Shown here piece after piece: positions 9,101 through 16,831 of a DNA stretch of 55,031 bases. This DNA is from Gemmatimonadota bacterium (lineage in GTDB: Bacteria > Gemmatimonadota > Gemmatimonadetes > Gemmatimonadales > Gemmatimonadaceae), in the NCBI GenBank assembly GCA_003152485.1, contig PMAE01000099.1:12792-67822 (forward strand), read 5' to 3'. The notes below the pieces were generated by a model that was not told where the DNA came from, ran no database searches, and saw only the letters and a program-made list of their open reading frames with translations. The translations under genes and the position numbers were made by a program. How positions within the stretch are numbered: position 1 is the stretch's first letter; each line of letters starts with the position of its first letter.

Positions 9101-9829
9101 CTAGTGCGCGGCTGTGTTGCCGGGCGCCTTCGGCGCGCCACGCGCGCTATCGACGTAGGCCTTGATCTGGTCGTCGGTCAGCGCGCCGGCGATCATCCGG
9201 TTCCCGATCACGAACGTCGGCGTTTGGTTGACCTGACGCCGCTCGCCCTCCGCCTTGTTGGCGTTGATGTCGCGCTGGTGCGCTCGCGACTCCACGCACC
9301 CGCGCCACTTGTCGACATCGAGGCCAATGGCCTGCGCATAGCCCTTCATCACGCTCACCGGATCGCTCGTCGCCTCCGTGTTCCAATCCGTCTGCCCCTG
9401 AAATAGGCGATCGTGCATCTCCCAAAATTTTCCCTGATCGTTGGCGCACGCCGCCGCTTCCGACGCGACCAGCGTGTTCTTGTGCTGTGGGAGCGGGAAG
9501 TCGAAGTACGTCACCCGCGCCAGTCCCGAATCGATGACCCGTTTCCGCACGTCGGGCTCCGTGACCACCGAGTAGTTCCCGCACGCCGGACATTCGAAGT
9601 CGGCGAACTCGAGAATCTGCACGGGTGCATCGGGCCGCCCCATGGTGTAGCCCTGCGCCTTGGCGAGCGGCAGGTTCGGATCCACATTCGTGGTCTCCAC
9701 CGGGCGTGGCCGGCCGGACAGATATGCGAGGAAGCCGCCACCGCCCAGGAGGAGGGCCAACACCAACACGACGAACACCCGTGGGTTGTCGGCTCCCGCG
9801 CGCCGCGACATGCGGTCGGTGGTCACCAT
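9101..9829 (-). CDS. Membrane-anchored DsbA-like thiol oxidoreductase
   Basis: A 242-residue protein with an N-terminal signal-anchor (about residues 17-36), a linker and a DsbA-type thioredoxin fold in the periplasm. The active site is FECPACGNY (Cys80-Pro-Ala-Cys83) and the cis-proline loop is QTPTFVIG. The family introduces disulfides into exported proteins, or acts as an isomerase. Its companion VKOR downstream would reoxidise it. The ATG at 9829 overlaps the stop of the preceding gene (ATGGTGA) and has GAGGG six bases upstream; a GTG at 9826 is the alternative. The frame is open further upstream but would overlay the neighbour. Confidence 0.88.
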   Translation of the reverse strand: MVTTDRMSRRAGADNPRVFVVLVLALLLGGGGFLAYLSGRPRPVETTNVDPNLPLAKAQGYTMGRPDAPVQILEFADFECPACGNYSVVTEPDVRKRVIDSGLARVTYFDFPLPQHKNTLVASEAAACANDQGKFWEMHDRLFQGQTDWNTEATSDPVSVMKGYAQAIGLDVDKWRGCVESRAHQRDINANKAEGERRQVNQTPTFVIGNRMIAGALTDDQIKAYVDSARGAPKAPGNTAAH

Positions 9830-10179
9830 GGCTGGCCCTCGTCGTCGTCGGGAGTCCATTCCGACGGTTTCCACCGTGGGTCGTCGCCCTGTGCGTCGGA
9901 TACGATGCGCCGATTCTCGGCGACTTCGGGCGTATCGTAGGTCGCCCGCACTTCATAGTGAAAGAGTTCGGTGCGCACGTCGCCAATCAACTCCATGAGT
10001 TCGTTCGTCCGAGCCAGGAGGGTCCCGGCCGCATCCAGTTCCCGAATTCGCTCCGCGAGAATGCGCAGCAGTTCCTCGAGCTTTCGCCGCCGAGCCTCGC
10101 CGTAGGTCTCTTCCGCCATGAGATCCGCCACTGCTCCTGCACCAGTCGGACCGACCGCGCGCCGGCCGAGGTGCGACAT
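9823..10179 (-). CDS. Unknown acidic, coiled-coil-like protein
   Basis: 118 codons, family not recognised. After a short lead, residues 21-65 form a charged heptad-like helix (GEARRRKLEELLRILAERIR, then LMELIGDVRTELF); the C-terminus is acidic and tryptophan-rich (WKPSEWTPDDDEG). No signal, membrane helix or cysteine motif is seen. The ATG at 10179 sits six bases after a TACCTT hexamer; an internal ATG at 10119 is possible. It heads the cluster with the DsbA-like and VKOR genes, so a role with them is possible but unsupported. It is divergent from tyrS. Confidence 0.55.
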   Translation of the reverse strand: MSHLGRRAVGPTGAGAVADLMAEETYGEARRRKLEELLRILAERIRELDAAGTLLARTNELMELIGDVRTELFHYEVRATYDTPEVAENRRIVSDAQGDDPRWKPSEWTPDDDEGQPW

Positions 10180-10185
10180 TCTGGA

Positions 10186-10191
10186 AAGGTA
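10186..10191 (-). promoter_or_regulatory. Candidate -10 element (TACCTT) for the dsb/VKOR cluster
   Basis: TACCTT on the minus strand, exactly 6 bases before the ATG at 10179. Part of the TANNTT leaderless series, back to back with the tyrS element 37 bases away. Confidence 0.45.
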
Positions 10192-10228
10192 GACTCCGCC
10201 CGGGCGTGCGCAAGCAATTGCGTGCGCG

Positions 10229-10234
10229 TATCTT
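10229..10234 (+). promoter_or_regulatory. Candidate -10 element (TATCTT) for tyrS
   Basis: TATCTT followed by 6 bases and the tyrS GTG at 10241. No -35 match and no ribosome-binding site are visible, consistent with a leaderless start. Confidence 0.45.
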
Positions 10235-10240
10235 GCCCGC

Positions 10241-11521
10241 GTGCATGACCCGACGACCGTGCCCGCGCTCCTTGACGAACTCGGATGGCGCGGCCTGCTC
10301 TACGACCACACCGACCGATTAGCCGACGCGCTTGCGGCCGGCCCGGTCACTGGCTATTGCGGGTTCGACCCCACCGCCGACAGTCTCCATGTGGGGAGCC
10401 TGATCCCGATCATGGGGCTCCTGCACTTGCAGCGCGCCGGCCACCGTCCGGTGATCCTCGTCGGTGGTGGTACGGGATTGATCGGCGACCCGAGCGGCAA
10501 GAGCAGCGAGCGCCCGCTGCAGTCCCGTGAACAGATCACCGCCAACGGCGCAGCGCTCCGCGCACAGCTCGAGCGGTTCCTCGACTTCACCGGCCCCAAC
10601 GCCGCGCTGGTCCGCGACAACGCGCAATGGCTCGCTCCACTAGTCTTGGTCGATTTCCTGCGCGATGTCGGCAAGCACTTCAGCGTCAACGTGATGTTGG
10701 CCAAGGATTCGGTGAAGTCCCGCCTCGACGCGGGGATCTCGTTCACGGAATTCGCGTACATGCTGCTGCAGGCGTACGATTTTCTTGAACTGCATCGCCG
10801 CGATGGGGTGACGGTCCAGATCGGCGGCAGCGACCAGTGGGGCAACATCACGGCCGGTATCGAGCTGATTCGGCGTGCCAAGGGAGCCGAGGCCAATGGT
10901 CTGGTGCTCCCGCTAGTCACGACCGCGAGCGGCACCAAGTTCGGCAAGACGGAATCCGGCGCGGTGTGGCTCGACCCCGCGCGCACGTCGCCCTACCAGT
11001 TCTACCAGTTCTGGATCAACACCGACGACCGCGATGTCGGGCGGTACCTGCGGTACTTCACGCTCTTTTCTCGTGAGGTGATCACCGGTTTGGACGCGGA
11101 GACGTCCGCGCACCCGGAGCGGCGCGATGCGCAGCAGCGGCTGGCCCTCGATGTCACGGCCCGCGTGCACGGCGAGGATGCGGCCCGAACTGCGGCCGAG
11201 GTCTCGACCATCTTGTTCGCCGGCGGCGACCCCCGGACCTTGACATCCCATGCATTGGGAGTGCTGGCCGCGGAGATCCCGTGCGCGGAGGTGCCGCACG
11301 CCGAGTCGTTCGACACGATCGACCTCTTCGTCGCCGCGCGCGTCGCGCCGTCCAAGGGCGCGATCCGCCGGTTACTCGAACAGGGCGGCCTGTCGGTCAA
11401 CGGTCGCAAACTCGCTGCCACGGACCGCGCGATCGCCCGATCGGAGGCGCTCCCGGCCGGCTACTTCCTGCTCCGCAAAGGCGCCCGTGACTACGCCCTA
11501 GCCCGCATCACCGACGCGTAG
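10241..11521 (+). CDS. tyrS: Tyrosyl-tRNA synthetase
   Basis: Charges tRNA-Tyr. A class I synthetase of 426 residues: YCGFDPTADSLHVGSL carries the HIGH-type motif as HVGS (50-53), KFGKT (233-237) is the KMSKS-type loop, and QIGGSDQWGNI is the tyrosine-binding helix. The C-terminal segment, containing SKGAIRRLLEQGGLSVNG, is an S4 RNA-binding domain, so this is the bacterial TyrS type with S4 tail. The start is GTG with no Shine-Dalgarno but a TATCTT hexamer six bases upstream. It is monocistronic, convergent with lpxL. Confidence 0.96.
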   Translation: MHDPTTVPALLDELGWRGLLYDHTDRLADALAAGPVTGYCGFDPTADSLHVGSLIPIMGLLHLQRAGHRPVILVGGGTGLIGDPSGKSSERPLQSREQITANGAALRAQLERFLDFTGPNAALVRDNAQWLAPLVLVDFLRDVGKHFSVNVMLAKDSVKSRLDAGISFTEFAYMLLQAYDFLELHRRDGVTVQIGGSDQWGNITAGIELIRRAKGAEANGLVLPLVTTASGTKFGKTESGAVWLDPARTSPYQFYQFWINTDDRDVGRYLRYFTLFSREVITGLDAETSAHPERRDAQQRLALDVTARVHGEDAARTAAEVSTILFAGGDPRTLTSHALGVLAAEIPCAEVPHAESFDTIDLFVAARVAPSKGAIRRLLEQGGLSVNGRKLAATDRAIARSEALPAGYFLLRKGARDYALARITDA

Positions 11522-11570
11522 TTTGTTCTGTCGTCTCCTTTCTACTCTCTACTTTCGCCTCTCTCCGCCG
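11522..11570. other. Pyrimidine-rich tract at the tyrS/lpxL junction
   Basis: About 49 bases after the tyrS stop consist almost entirely of C and T on the plus strand, with runs such as TCTCCTTTCTACTCTC. The distal part encodes the Arg/Glu C-terminus of the convergent LpxL. No clear hairpin terminator is seen; the tract may affect termination, but that is a guess. Confidence 0.3.
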
Positions 11571-12471
11571 CAGGCGGCACCTCGTCCTCAGGGCGGCGCC
11601 GCCAGCGTCGATGGTGCCAGAGGTATTGCTCTGGATAGGCACGGACCCAGCGTTCGAGCACCGCGGTATAGCGCGCCACGACCGTATCGACGTCGTGCTC
11701 CCGGTCCCCCGTCTCCACCACCTCGACCGGCTCGACCAACGCCCGGTACTTCCCACTCGGCAGCCGGACCGCCGTGCCAATCACGACCGGCACTCCCGAT
11801 CGTAGCGCGAACACAGCGGGGCCCCTCGGAGTCTTGGCGAGGCGCCCGAAGAACGGCACGAAGGTGGACGCCATCCCCTTCGTTCCCTGATCGGAGACCA
11901 TGGCCACGACGTGACCGGCGCGTAGCGCGCGCGGGATCCTCCGCACGGCGTCCGAGTCCGCGATCACGCCGAGTCCGCCCCGTTGGCGCGTCTTCGTGAG
12001 GTAGCGATCGAACAGCGGATTGGTCATGCGCCGGGTCACGCCCTCGACCGGGACGCCACGGGCCGCGATGTACGATCCAGCGAGCTCCCAATTGCCGAGG
12101 TGGCCCGTGACCACGATCACGCCGCGCCCCTCCGCGTACGCCTGAGCCATCACCGGCCAATCCCCCTCTCCGTCGAACAGCGACACAATACGCTCGTTCG
12201 AGAGAGTCGGCAGAAGGGCGGCCTCGACGGACGTGCGGCCGAGATTCTCGTACGCCGCCCGGGCGACCTGCCGCACATGCGCCGCGTCCCATTCTGGAAA
12301 CGCGGTCGCGATCTGCGTCTCGACGACCCGTCGGCGGATGCCGAGCGGGCGATAGCCCAACGCCGCGACCCGCGCGCCGATTCCCACCGCGTGGTCCCAC
12401 GACATGGCGCTGAGGACGCCGACCGCTCCCCGGACCGCGCCGTACTCGATGGCGTCGACGAGCGATGCCAC
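11542..12471 (-). CDS. lpxL: Lipid A biosynthesis acyltransferase (LpxL/HtrB family)
   Basis: A 309-residue enzyme that adds a secondary acyl chain to a Kdo-lipid A-type precursor at the inner membrane. The acyltransferase HX4E motif is GHLGNWE, with His124 and Glu129; the VSDQGTKG segment is the second conserved block. The GTG start shares its first base with the stop of the upstream glycosyltransferase (TAGTG). It is last in the run PorX-like regulator, msbA, two glycosyltransferases, lpxL, which supports an outer-membrane glycolipid role. The acyl donor cannot be read from sequence. Confidence 0.9.
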   Translation of the reverse strand: MASLVDAIEYGAVRGAVGVLSAMSWDHAVGIGARVAALGYRPLGIRRRVVETQIATAFPEWDAAHVRQVARAAYENLGRTSVEAALLPTLSNERIVSLFDGEGDWPVMAQAYAEGRGVIVVTGHLGNWELAGSYIAARGVPVEGVTRRMTNPLFDRYLTKTRQRGGLGVIADSDAVRRIPRALRAGHVVAMVSDQGTKGMASTFVPFFGRLAKTPRGPAVFALRSGVPVVIGTAVRLPSGKYRALVEPVEVVETGDREHDVDTVVARYTAVLERWVRAYPEQYLWHHRRWRRRPEDEVPPAAERGESRE

Positions 12472-13742
12472 TAGACCACTGTCGCCACTGAGGTGGCGCC
12501 GCGGCGGTGCGCCACGGCGGACTCGGCGAACGCGCGCACGTCGGCCGCGACCCGGTCCCAGTTGAAGTGCGACACCGCCGCCTCACGCCCGGCGAGCCCC
12601 ATCGCGCGCCGGCGAGTCGGGTCCGCGAGCAGCGCCCGGATCGCCGACGCTGCGGCCGCGACATCAGTCGGCGCCACGACGATGCCGGTCGCGCCGTCCC
12701 GGACCGCCGATCGGACGCCACCTGAATCCCCCGCGACACTGGGGAGGCCGCTCGACGCGGCCTCGACGAACGCGATGCCGAATCCTTCGGCGTTGATGTC
12801 GGCGTCCACGCGCGACAGCCCCACGTACACGGTGGCCGTCGCGTACGACTCCGCGATGGCCGCGTCGGACAACGCCCCGGCGAAGATCACCCGGTCGGCG
12901 ACGCCAAGGTCCGCGGCGAGTGCGGCGAGACGCGGGCGGTCGTCGCCGCGCCCGACCACGAGGTAGTGGACCGTCGACCACTCGACGCCGAGTGCCGCCA
13001 ACGCCCGGATCGCCACGTCGATCCCCTTGTGCGGGACGAGGCGTGAGACCGTGAGCAGCAGCGGCGCATCGCCGAGCCCGAGTCGCGACCGGAGCACGCG
13101 CGTATCGCGCGACGGCTGGAAGAACACCGGATCCGTCCCCAGCACATTGGTGAGGACCTGGGGCGGCCGCTCGACGCCCGCGGCCCGCATGATATCCCCC
13201 GCCAACGCGGCGCTCCACTCCGAGATCGCGATGACCCCCGCACTATCCTCGAAGATCCGGCGCGCGGTCCATCGCTTGAGGGCGCTCGTGCGGAGCTTGC
13301 GCCGCTCCCGCAGGAGATCGCCGCCGTACACGTACACGAGATACGGAACGCCGGTGACGTGGTGCGCCCACCAAGTCGGGTAGCCGGCCGGACGGATGTT
13401 GCCACAGTGGATGATGTCGGCGCGCGATCCGGATGCCGCGCCGCGCGTCCCGCCGCGCGGCGTGTCGCGATCTGCGCATCTCGGTACGAGCCACCGTGCC
13501 CATCGCGCCTGGTTGAACACGGTCTTGGCCCCGCGAAACGGAAAGGGCTGGCGGACGATCTCGTACGATTCCGCCGCGTCGAACGCCGCCGCTGCACGCT
13601 CCTCGCCCGGATCGGGCGCGACCGTCGAGACGGTGACGCGGTCGGGCGCCAGTCGCCGGCACAGCTCCACGTGCCGGCGCGCCATCCCCCCGCCCATTGG
13701 AGGATAGTCCTGCGTGATGAAGAGATGGTGGACCGAGTCCAT
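12471..13742 (-). CDS. GT4-family glycosyltransferase
   Basis: A 423-residue GT-B fold enzyme. The N-terminal Gly-rich loop is PPMGGGMARRHVE, as in nucleotide-sugar transferases acting on cell-surface glycans; the C-terminal domain has VSRLVPHKGIDVAIRAL and the EX7E pair in EGFGIAFVE (Glu319 and Glu327). The ATG at 13742 begins ten bases after the previous gene's stop; the frame stays open for 34 more codons, but those overlie the neighbour and are not needed. Next to msbA and lpxL it probably adds a sugar to LPS core or a related glycolipid; donor and acceptor are unknown. Confidence 0.85.
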   Translation of the reverse strand: MDSVHHLFITQDYPPMGGGMARRHVELCRRLAPDRVTVSTVAPDPGEERAAAAFDAAESYEIVRQPFPFRGAKTVFNQARWARWLVPRCADRDTPRGGTRGAASGSRADIIHCGNIRPAGYPTWWAHHVTGVPYLVYVYGGDLLRERRKLRTSALKRWTARRIFEDSAGVIAISEWSAALAGDIMRAAGVERPPQVLTNVLGTDPVFFQPSRDTRVLRSRLGLGDAPLLLTVSRLVPHKGIDVAIRALAALGVEWSTVHYLVVGRGDDRPRLAALAADLGVADRVIFAGALSDAAIAESYATATVYVGLSRVDADINAEGFGIAFVEAASSGLPSVAGDSGGVRSAVRDGATGIVVAPTDVAAAASAIRALLADPTRRRAMGLAGREAAVSHFNWDRVAADVRAFAESAVAHRRGATSVATVV

Positions 13743-13752
13743 GGCGTCCGCC

Positions 13753-14850
13753 TTACCCCGCCCACCGCGTGCGGTCGCGCGCGGTATCGGCCGCGCCCTG
13801 GAGGGCATCGACCATCGCGGTCTCCGTGTACTCCCGCGCCACACGCGCGCGTCCGGCGCTCCCCATCGCGTGACGACGTTCGTCCAGTGCGAGGAGCCCG
13901 GCCACCACGGCCGCGGTTCCCAGCGCGTCGCCGGGATTGAGGAGGGCCCCGGTGATCCCGTCCGCTACGTAGCGAGCCGCGACCGTATCGCGGTCGGCCA
14001 GCACCGGGATCCGCATCGACATGACATCGAGCGCCGTGAAGCCCGCGGCATCGTCGGACGCGACGATCCACCCCAGATGCGCGGCCTGCAACACCGCGAA
14101 ATCGTCGTCCCGTTCGCCGAGGAAGCTCACGCGACGCGCGACGCCGAGCGCCGCGCTGTGCATCCGGAGGTCCTGATCGTCCGATCCGGGGCCCACCATC
14201 GCGAGATGCAATTCGGGATGGCGGGGCGCGAGCAACGCTAGGGTGCGGAGGACGGTCGCCGCCTGCGCTTTTCCCCCGGCATCGAACGCGCACACGATGA
14301 GTCGTGCGTCCGGCGCGCGCGCTCCCAATGCGGCAAGCGGCACGGCGCGCAGCTCGTCGTACCGCGAGACGTCCACTCCCAGGTCGGCCACGACCGGCGG
14401 CCGCGCCAACGGCGGCTTGGGTGTCGCTTCCGCCTCGGCCTCCGTCGTGAAGACGAAGCCGCCAGTCGTGAGCCGCAATGCCACGCCCGTACCGCGTCCC
14501 ATCTCTGGCCGCGTCCCCGCCGGTACGCGTCGCACGACGCCTCCGCGTCCCGCGATCCGCATGGCGATCGAGACGTCGAGCTGCTCCCGTTCGGTATGCA
14601 CGAAGACGGTTTCGACGAACCGCTCGGTCAGAATGCGCTGCAGCCGCCAGCCACGGCCGAGTAGCGACCCGCCGGTGTCGATGGGGACGACATCGCACCC
14701 GTCGGCAGCCGCCCGGGCTTCCACGGCCCCCCCACCGGGACACGCGAAGGTGACTTGGCATCCGCGCGCCGCCAGGCCCTTGGCGGCCGCCACGAATACG
14801 CGGGCGCCCCCCGTCCAGCCCGGCGCGGAGTAGTAGAACATGACGCGCAC
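13753..14850 (-). CDS. Glycosyltransferase of the GT4/GT-B type, divergent
   Basis: 365 residues in a GT-B arrangement: an N-terminal Rossmann half starting MRVMFYYSAPGWTGGARVF, and a C-terminal half with LIVCAFDAGGKAQ, HLAMVGPGSDDQDL and VSFLGERDD. The canonical C-terminal EX7E acid pair is not intact: the segment reads DDAAGFTALDVMSM, with Asp instead of Glu and about two residues fewer. It may still work with a shifted acid, or be a regulatory partner of the neighbouring glycosyltransferase. Flanked by msbA (3-base gap) and the second glycosyltransferase (10-base gap). Confidence 0.78.
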   Translation of the reverse strand: MRVMFYYSAPGWTGGARVFVAAAKGLAARGCQVTFACPGGGAVEARAAADGCDVVPIDTGGSLLGRGWRLQRILTERFVETVFVHTEREQLDVSIAMRIAGRGGVVRRVPAGTRPEMGRGTGVALRLTTGGFVFTTEAEAEATPKPPLARPPVVADLGVDVSRYDELRAVPLAALGARAPDARLIVCAFDAGGKAQAATVLRTLALLAPRHPELHLAMVGPGSDDQDLRMHSAALGVARRVSFLGERDDDFAVLQAAHLGWIVASDDAAGFTALDVMSMRIPVLADRDTVAARYVADGITGALLNPGDALGTAAVVAGLLALDERRHAMGSAGRARVAREYTETAMVDALQGAADTARDRTRWAG

Positions 14851-14853
14851 GAA

Positions 14854-16806
14854 TTACTCCGGCTCGGTGTCGCTGTCGCCGGCCCCATCGCCCTCACGAA
14901 ACTGGAGCGAGTACAGCCGGTGGTATGCGCCTCTGATCGCGAGCAGATCCGCGTGGGTCCCCCGCTCGATGATCCGGCCCCGGTCGAGCACCAGGATCTG
15001 GTCGGCGTGCACGATGGTCGAGAGCCGATGCGCGATCACGAACACGGTTCGGCCCGCGAGCAGGCGATCGATGGCCTCTTGTACCAAGCGTTCGCTCTCC
15101 GTGTCGAGCGCCGATGTCGCTTCGTCGAGGATGAGGATCGGCGGATCGGTGAGCAGCGCCCGAGCGATGGCGAGCCGCTGCCGCTGGCCACCGGAGAGCC
15201 GAGTGCCCCGTTCACCGAGGACGGTCTCGTACTGCTCGGGTAGCTCGGTGATGAACGCGTGCGCATTCGCGGCGCGGGCCGCGCTCTCGATCTGCGCGTC
15301 GGTGTATCTCCCCGTGGTCCCGTAGGCAATGTTTCGACGCACGGTGTCGTTGAATAGGACGGTGTCCTGGCTGACGATCCCCGTCAGCGCCCGCAGCGCG
15401 GGGAGGGTGATGGTGCTCGTGTCGATCCCGCCGAGCAGGATCCGGCCCGACGTCGGCTGCACGAACCGCGGAATCAGATCGACGAGCGTGCTCTTCCCCG
15501 CTCCACTCGCGCCCACGAGCGCCACCACCTCGCCCCGGCGCGCCGTGAACGACACGTCGATGAGGACCGGCTCGCCATCCGGCGAATACGCGAACCCAAC
15601 GTGCTCGAAGCTGAGGGCATCGAAATCCGCGGGGGCGGTGCGGGTACCACGATCCTGCGCGATCTCGGTGGGCTCATCGAGGATGTCGAAGATCCGCTCG
15701 GCGGACGCCAGCGACGCCTGTGCCACCGTGGGAAGCTGCGTCACCTGTTTCAACGGCTGCAGCAGCTTCGCCATGATGGCGAGAAACGGGAGCAACTCCG
15801 CCGCCTGCAGCGTGTGGTCCGTCAGCACTTGCCGAGCCCCGAACCACAACAGTCCGACCAGCACCGCCGTACCCAGAAATTCGGTGACGGGCTGCGACAA
15901 CAGCGCGAGCTTGGTCACCCGGACGAGACGCCGCGAATACTGGTCGCTCGCCTCCACGAACCGCCGCTCCTCGTAGTGCTCGGCGCTGAACGACTTGACG
16001 AGGCGCATGCCGCCCACGATCTCCTGCAGTACGCTCAGCATCTCGCCGTAATCCTCGCGGAGTCGGCGGTGATTCTTGCGCAGCCGGCGCAGTATCGGCT
16101 GCATGAAGCCGGTGATTGCGGGGGCAATGATCAGCGCCATGAGCGTGAGGCGCCACGACGTGGCGAACATGTACACGACAAAAAAGATGATGAGCGAGAC
16201 ATTCTGGATCGCGGATGTCACGACCTGTGTGATCAACGCCTTGGTCTGATCGGTATCGACGAGGATTCGGGCCGTGATCTGACCGCCCTTGGTCCGCAGG
16301 AAATACGGGAGCGGCAGCCGCTGCAGGTGGGCATACACCACGTTGCGCATGTCCCGCGTCACGTACTCTTGGAGCTGCGCGCCGAGTTGTCCGCCGTACC
16401 ACACGAGGAGATTCTTGAGCGAGACGGCGACGAGAATCCCAAGAATGACGGTCTCGAGCGACTTCATTAGATCGTGCGGATCCAACAGCCAGCCGATCGC
16501 GAAGCCCACGAATCGCGTCACGGCGTGGCCGCCGATTGGGATCGGCTGCTGACCAAACAGCGCGTTGAGGAACGGGATGAGCAGCGCGAACGAGAAGGTA
16601 TCGAGCGCGGCGGACGCAATGCTGGACGCGACGGTGCCCACCATCAGCCACTTGTGCGGGCGAAGGAAGACGAGCAGCCGGCGGTACATGCCGCGGTGAG
16701 CGGCGGGCGCTCGCGGGGCGAGGGACGTCGGCGTGTGCGTCGCCACCGGCGCCCCGGGCGGAACGTCGGGCGCGGTCGTCGGAGTTCGCGCCGCGGTCGT
16801 GGTCAC
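14854..16806 (-). CDS. msbA: MsbA-type lipid exporter (ABC half-transporter)
   Basis: A 650-residue fused permease-ATPase. Six membrane helices span roughly residues 50-350, with the intracellular loop ENV-like segments TKGGQITARILVDTDQ and EIVGGMRLVKSFSAE. The ATPase has Walker A GASGAGKS (432-439), LSGGQRQR (537-544) and ILDEATSALD. This architecture flips lipid-linked molecules to the outer leaflet; lipid A is likely given lpxL and two glycosyltransferases in the same operon, but other lipid glycans are possible. The N-terminus carries a 35-residue Thr/Pro/Ala-rich cytoplasmic extension. Start is GTG. Confidence 0.87.
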   Translation of the reverse strand: MTTTAARTPTTAPDVPPGAPVATHTPTSLAPRAPAAHRGMYRRLLVFLRPHKWLMVGTVASSIASAALDTFSFALLIPFLNALFGQQPIPIGGHAVTRFVGFAIGWLLDPHDLMKSLETVILGILVAVSLKNLLVWYGGQLGAQLQEYVTRDMRNVVYAHLQRLPLPYFLRTKGGQITARILVDTDQTKALITQVVTSAIQNVSLIIFFVVYMFATSWRLTLMALIIAPAITGFMQPILRRLRKNHRRLREDYGEMLSVLQEIVGGMRLVKSFSAEHYEERRFVEASDQYSRRLVRVTKLALLSQPVTEFLGTAVLVGLLWFGARQVLTDHTLQAAELLPFLAIMAKLLQPLKQVTQLPTVAQASLASAERIFDILDEPTEIAQDRGTRTAPADFDALSFEHVGFAYSPDGEPVLIDVSFTARRGEVVALVGASGAGKSTLVDLIPRFVQPTSGRILLGGIDTSTITLPALRALTGIVSQDTVLFNDTVRRNIAYGTTGRYTDAQIESAARAANAHAFITELPEQYETVLGERGTRLSGGQRQRLAIARALLTDPPILILDEATSALDTESERLVQEAIDRLLAGRTVFVIAHRLSTIVHADQILVLDRGRIIERGTHADLLAIRGAYHRLYSLQFREGDGAGDSDTEPE

Positions 16807-16831
16807 GCGAGCCGCTCCACGGGCGGCCGCG

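Noticed and set aside
12887-14761. A 624-codon minus-strand frame overlapping both glycosyltransferases
   Set aside because: Its translation is mostly Arg, Gly and Ala with no domain, and it is out of frame with two well-supported enzymes.
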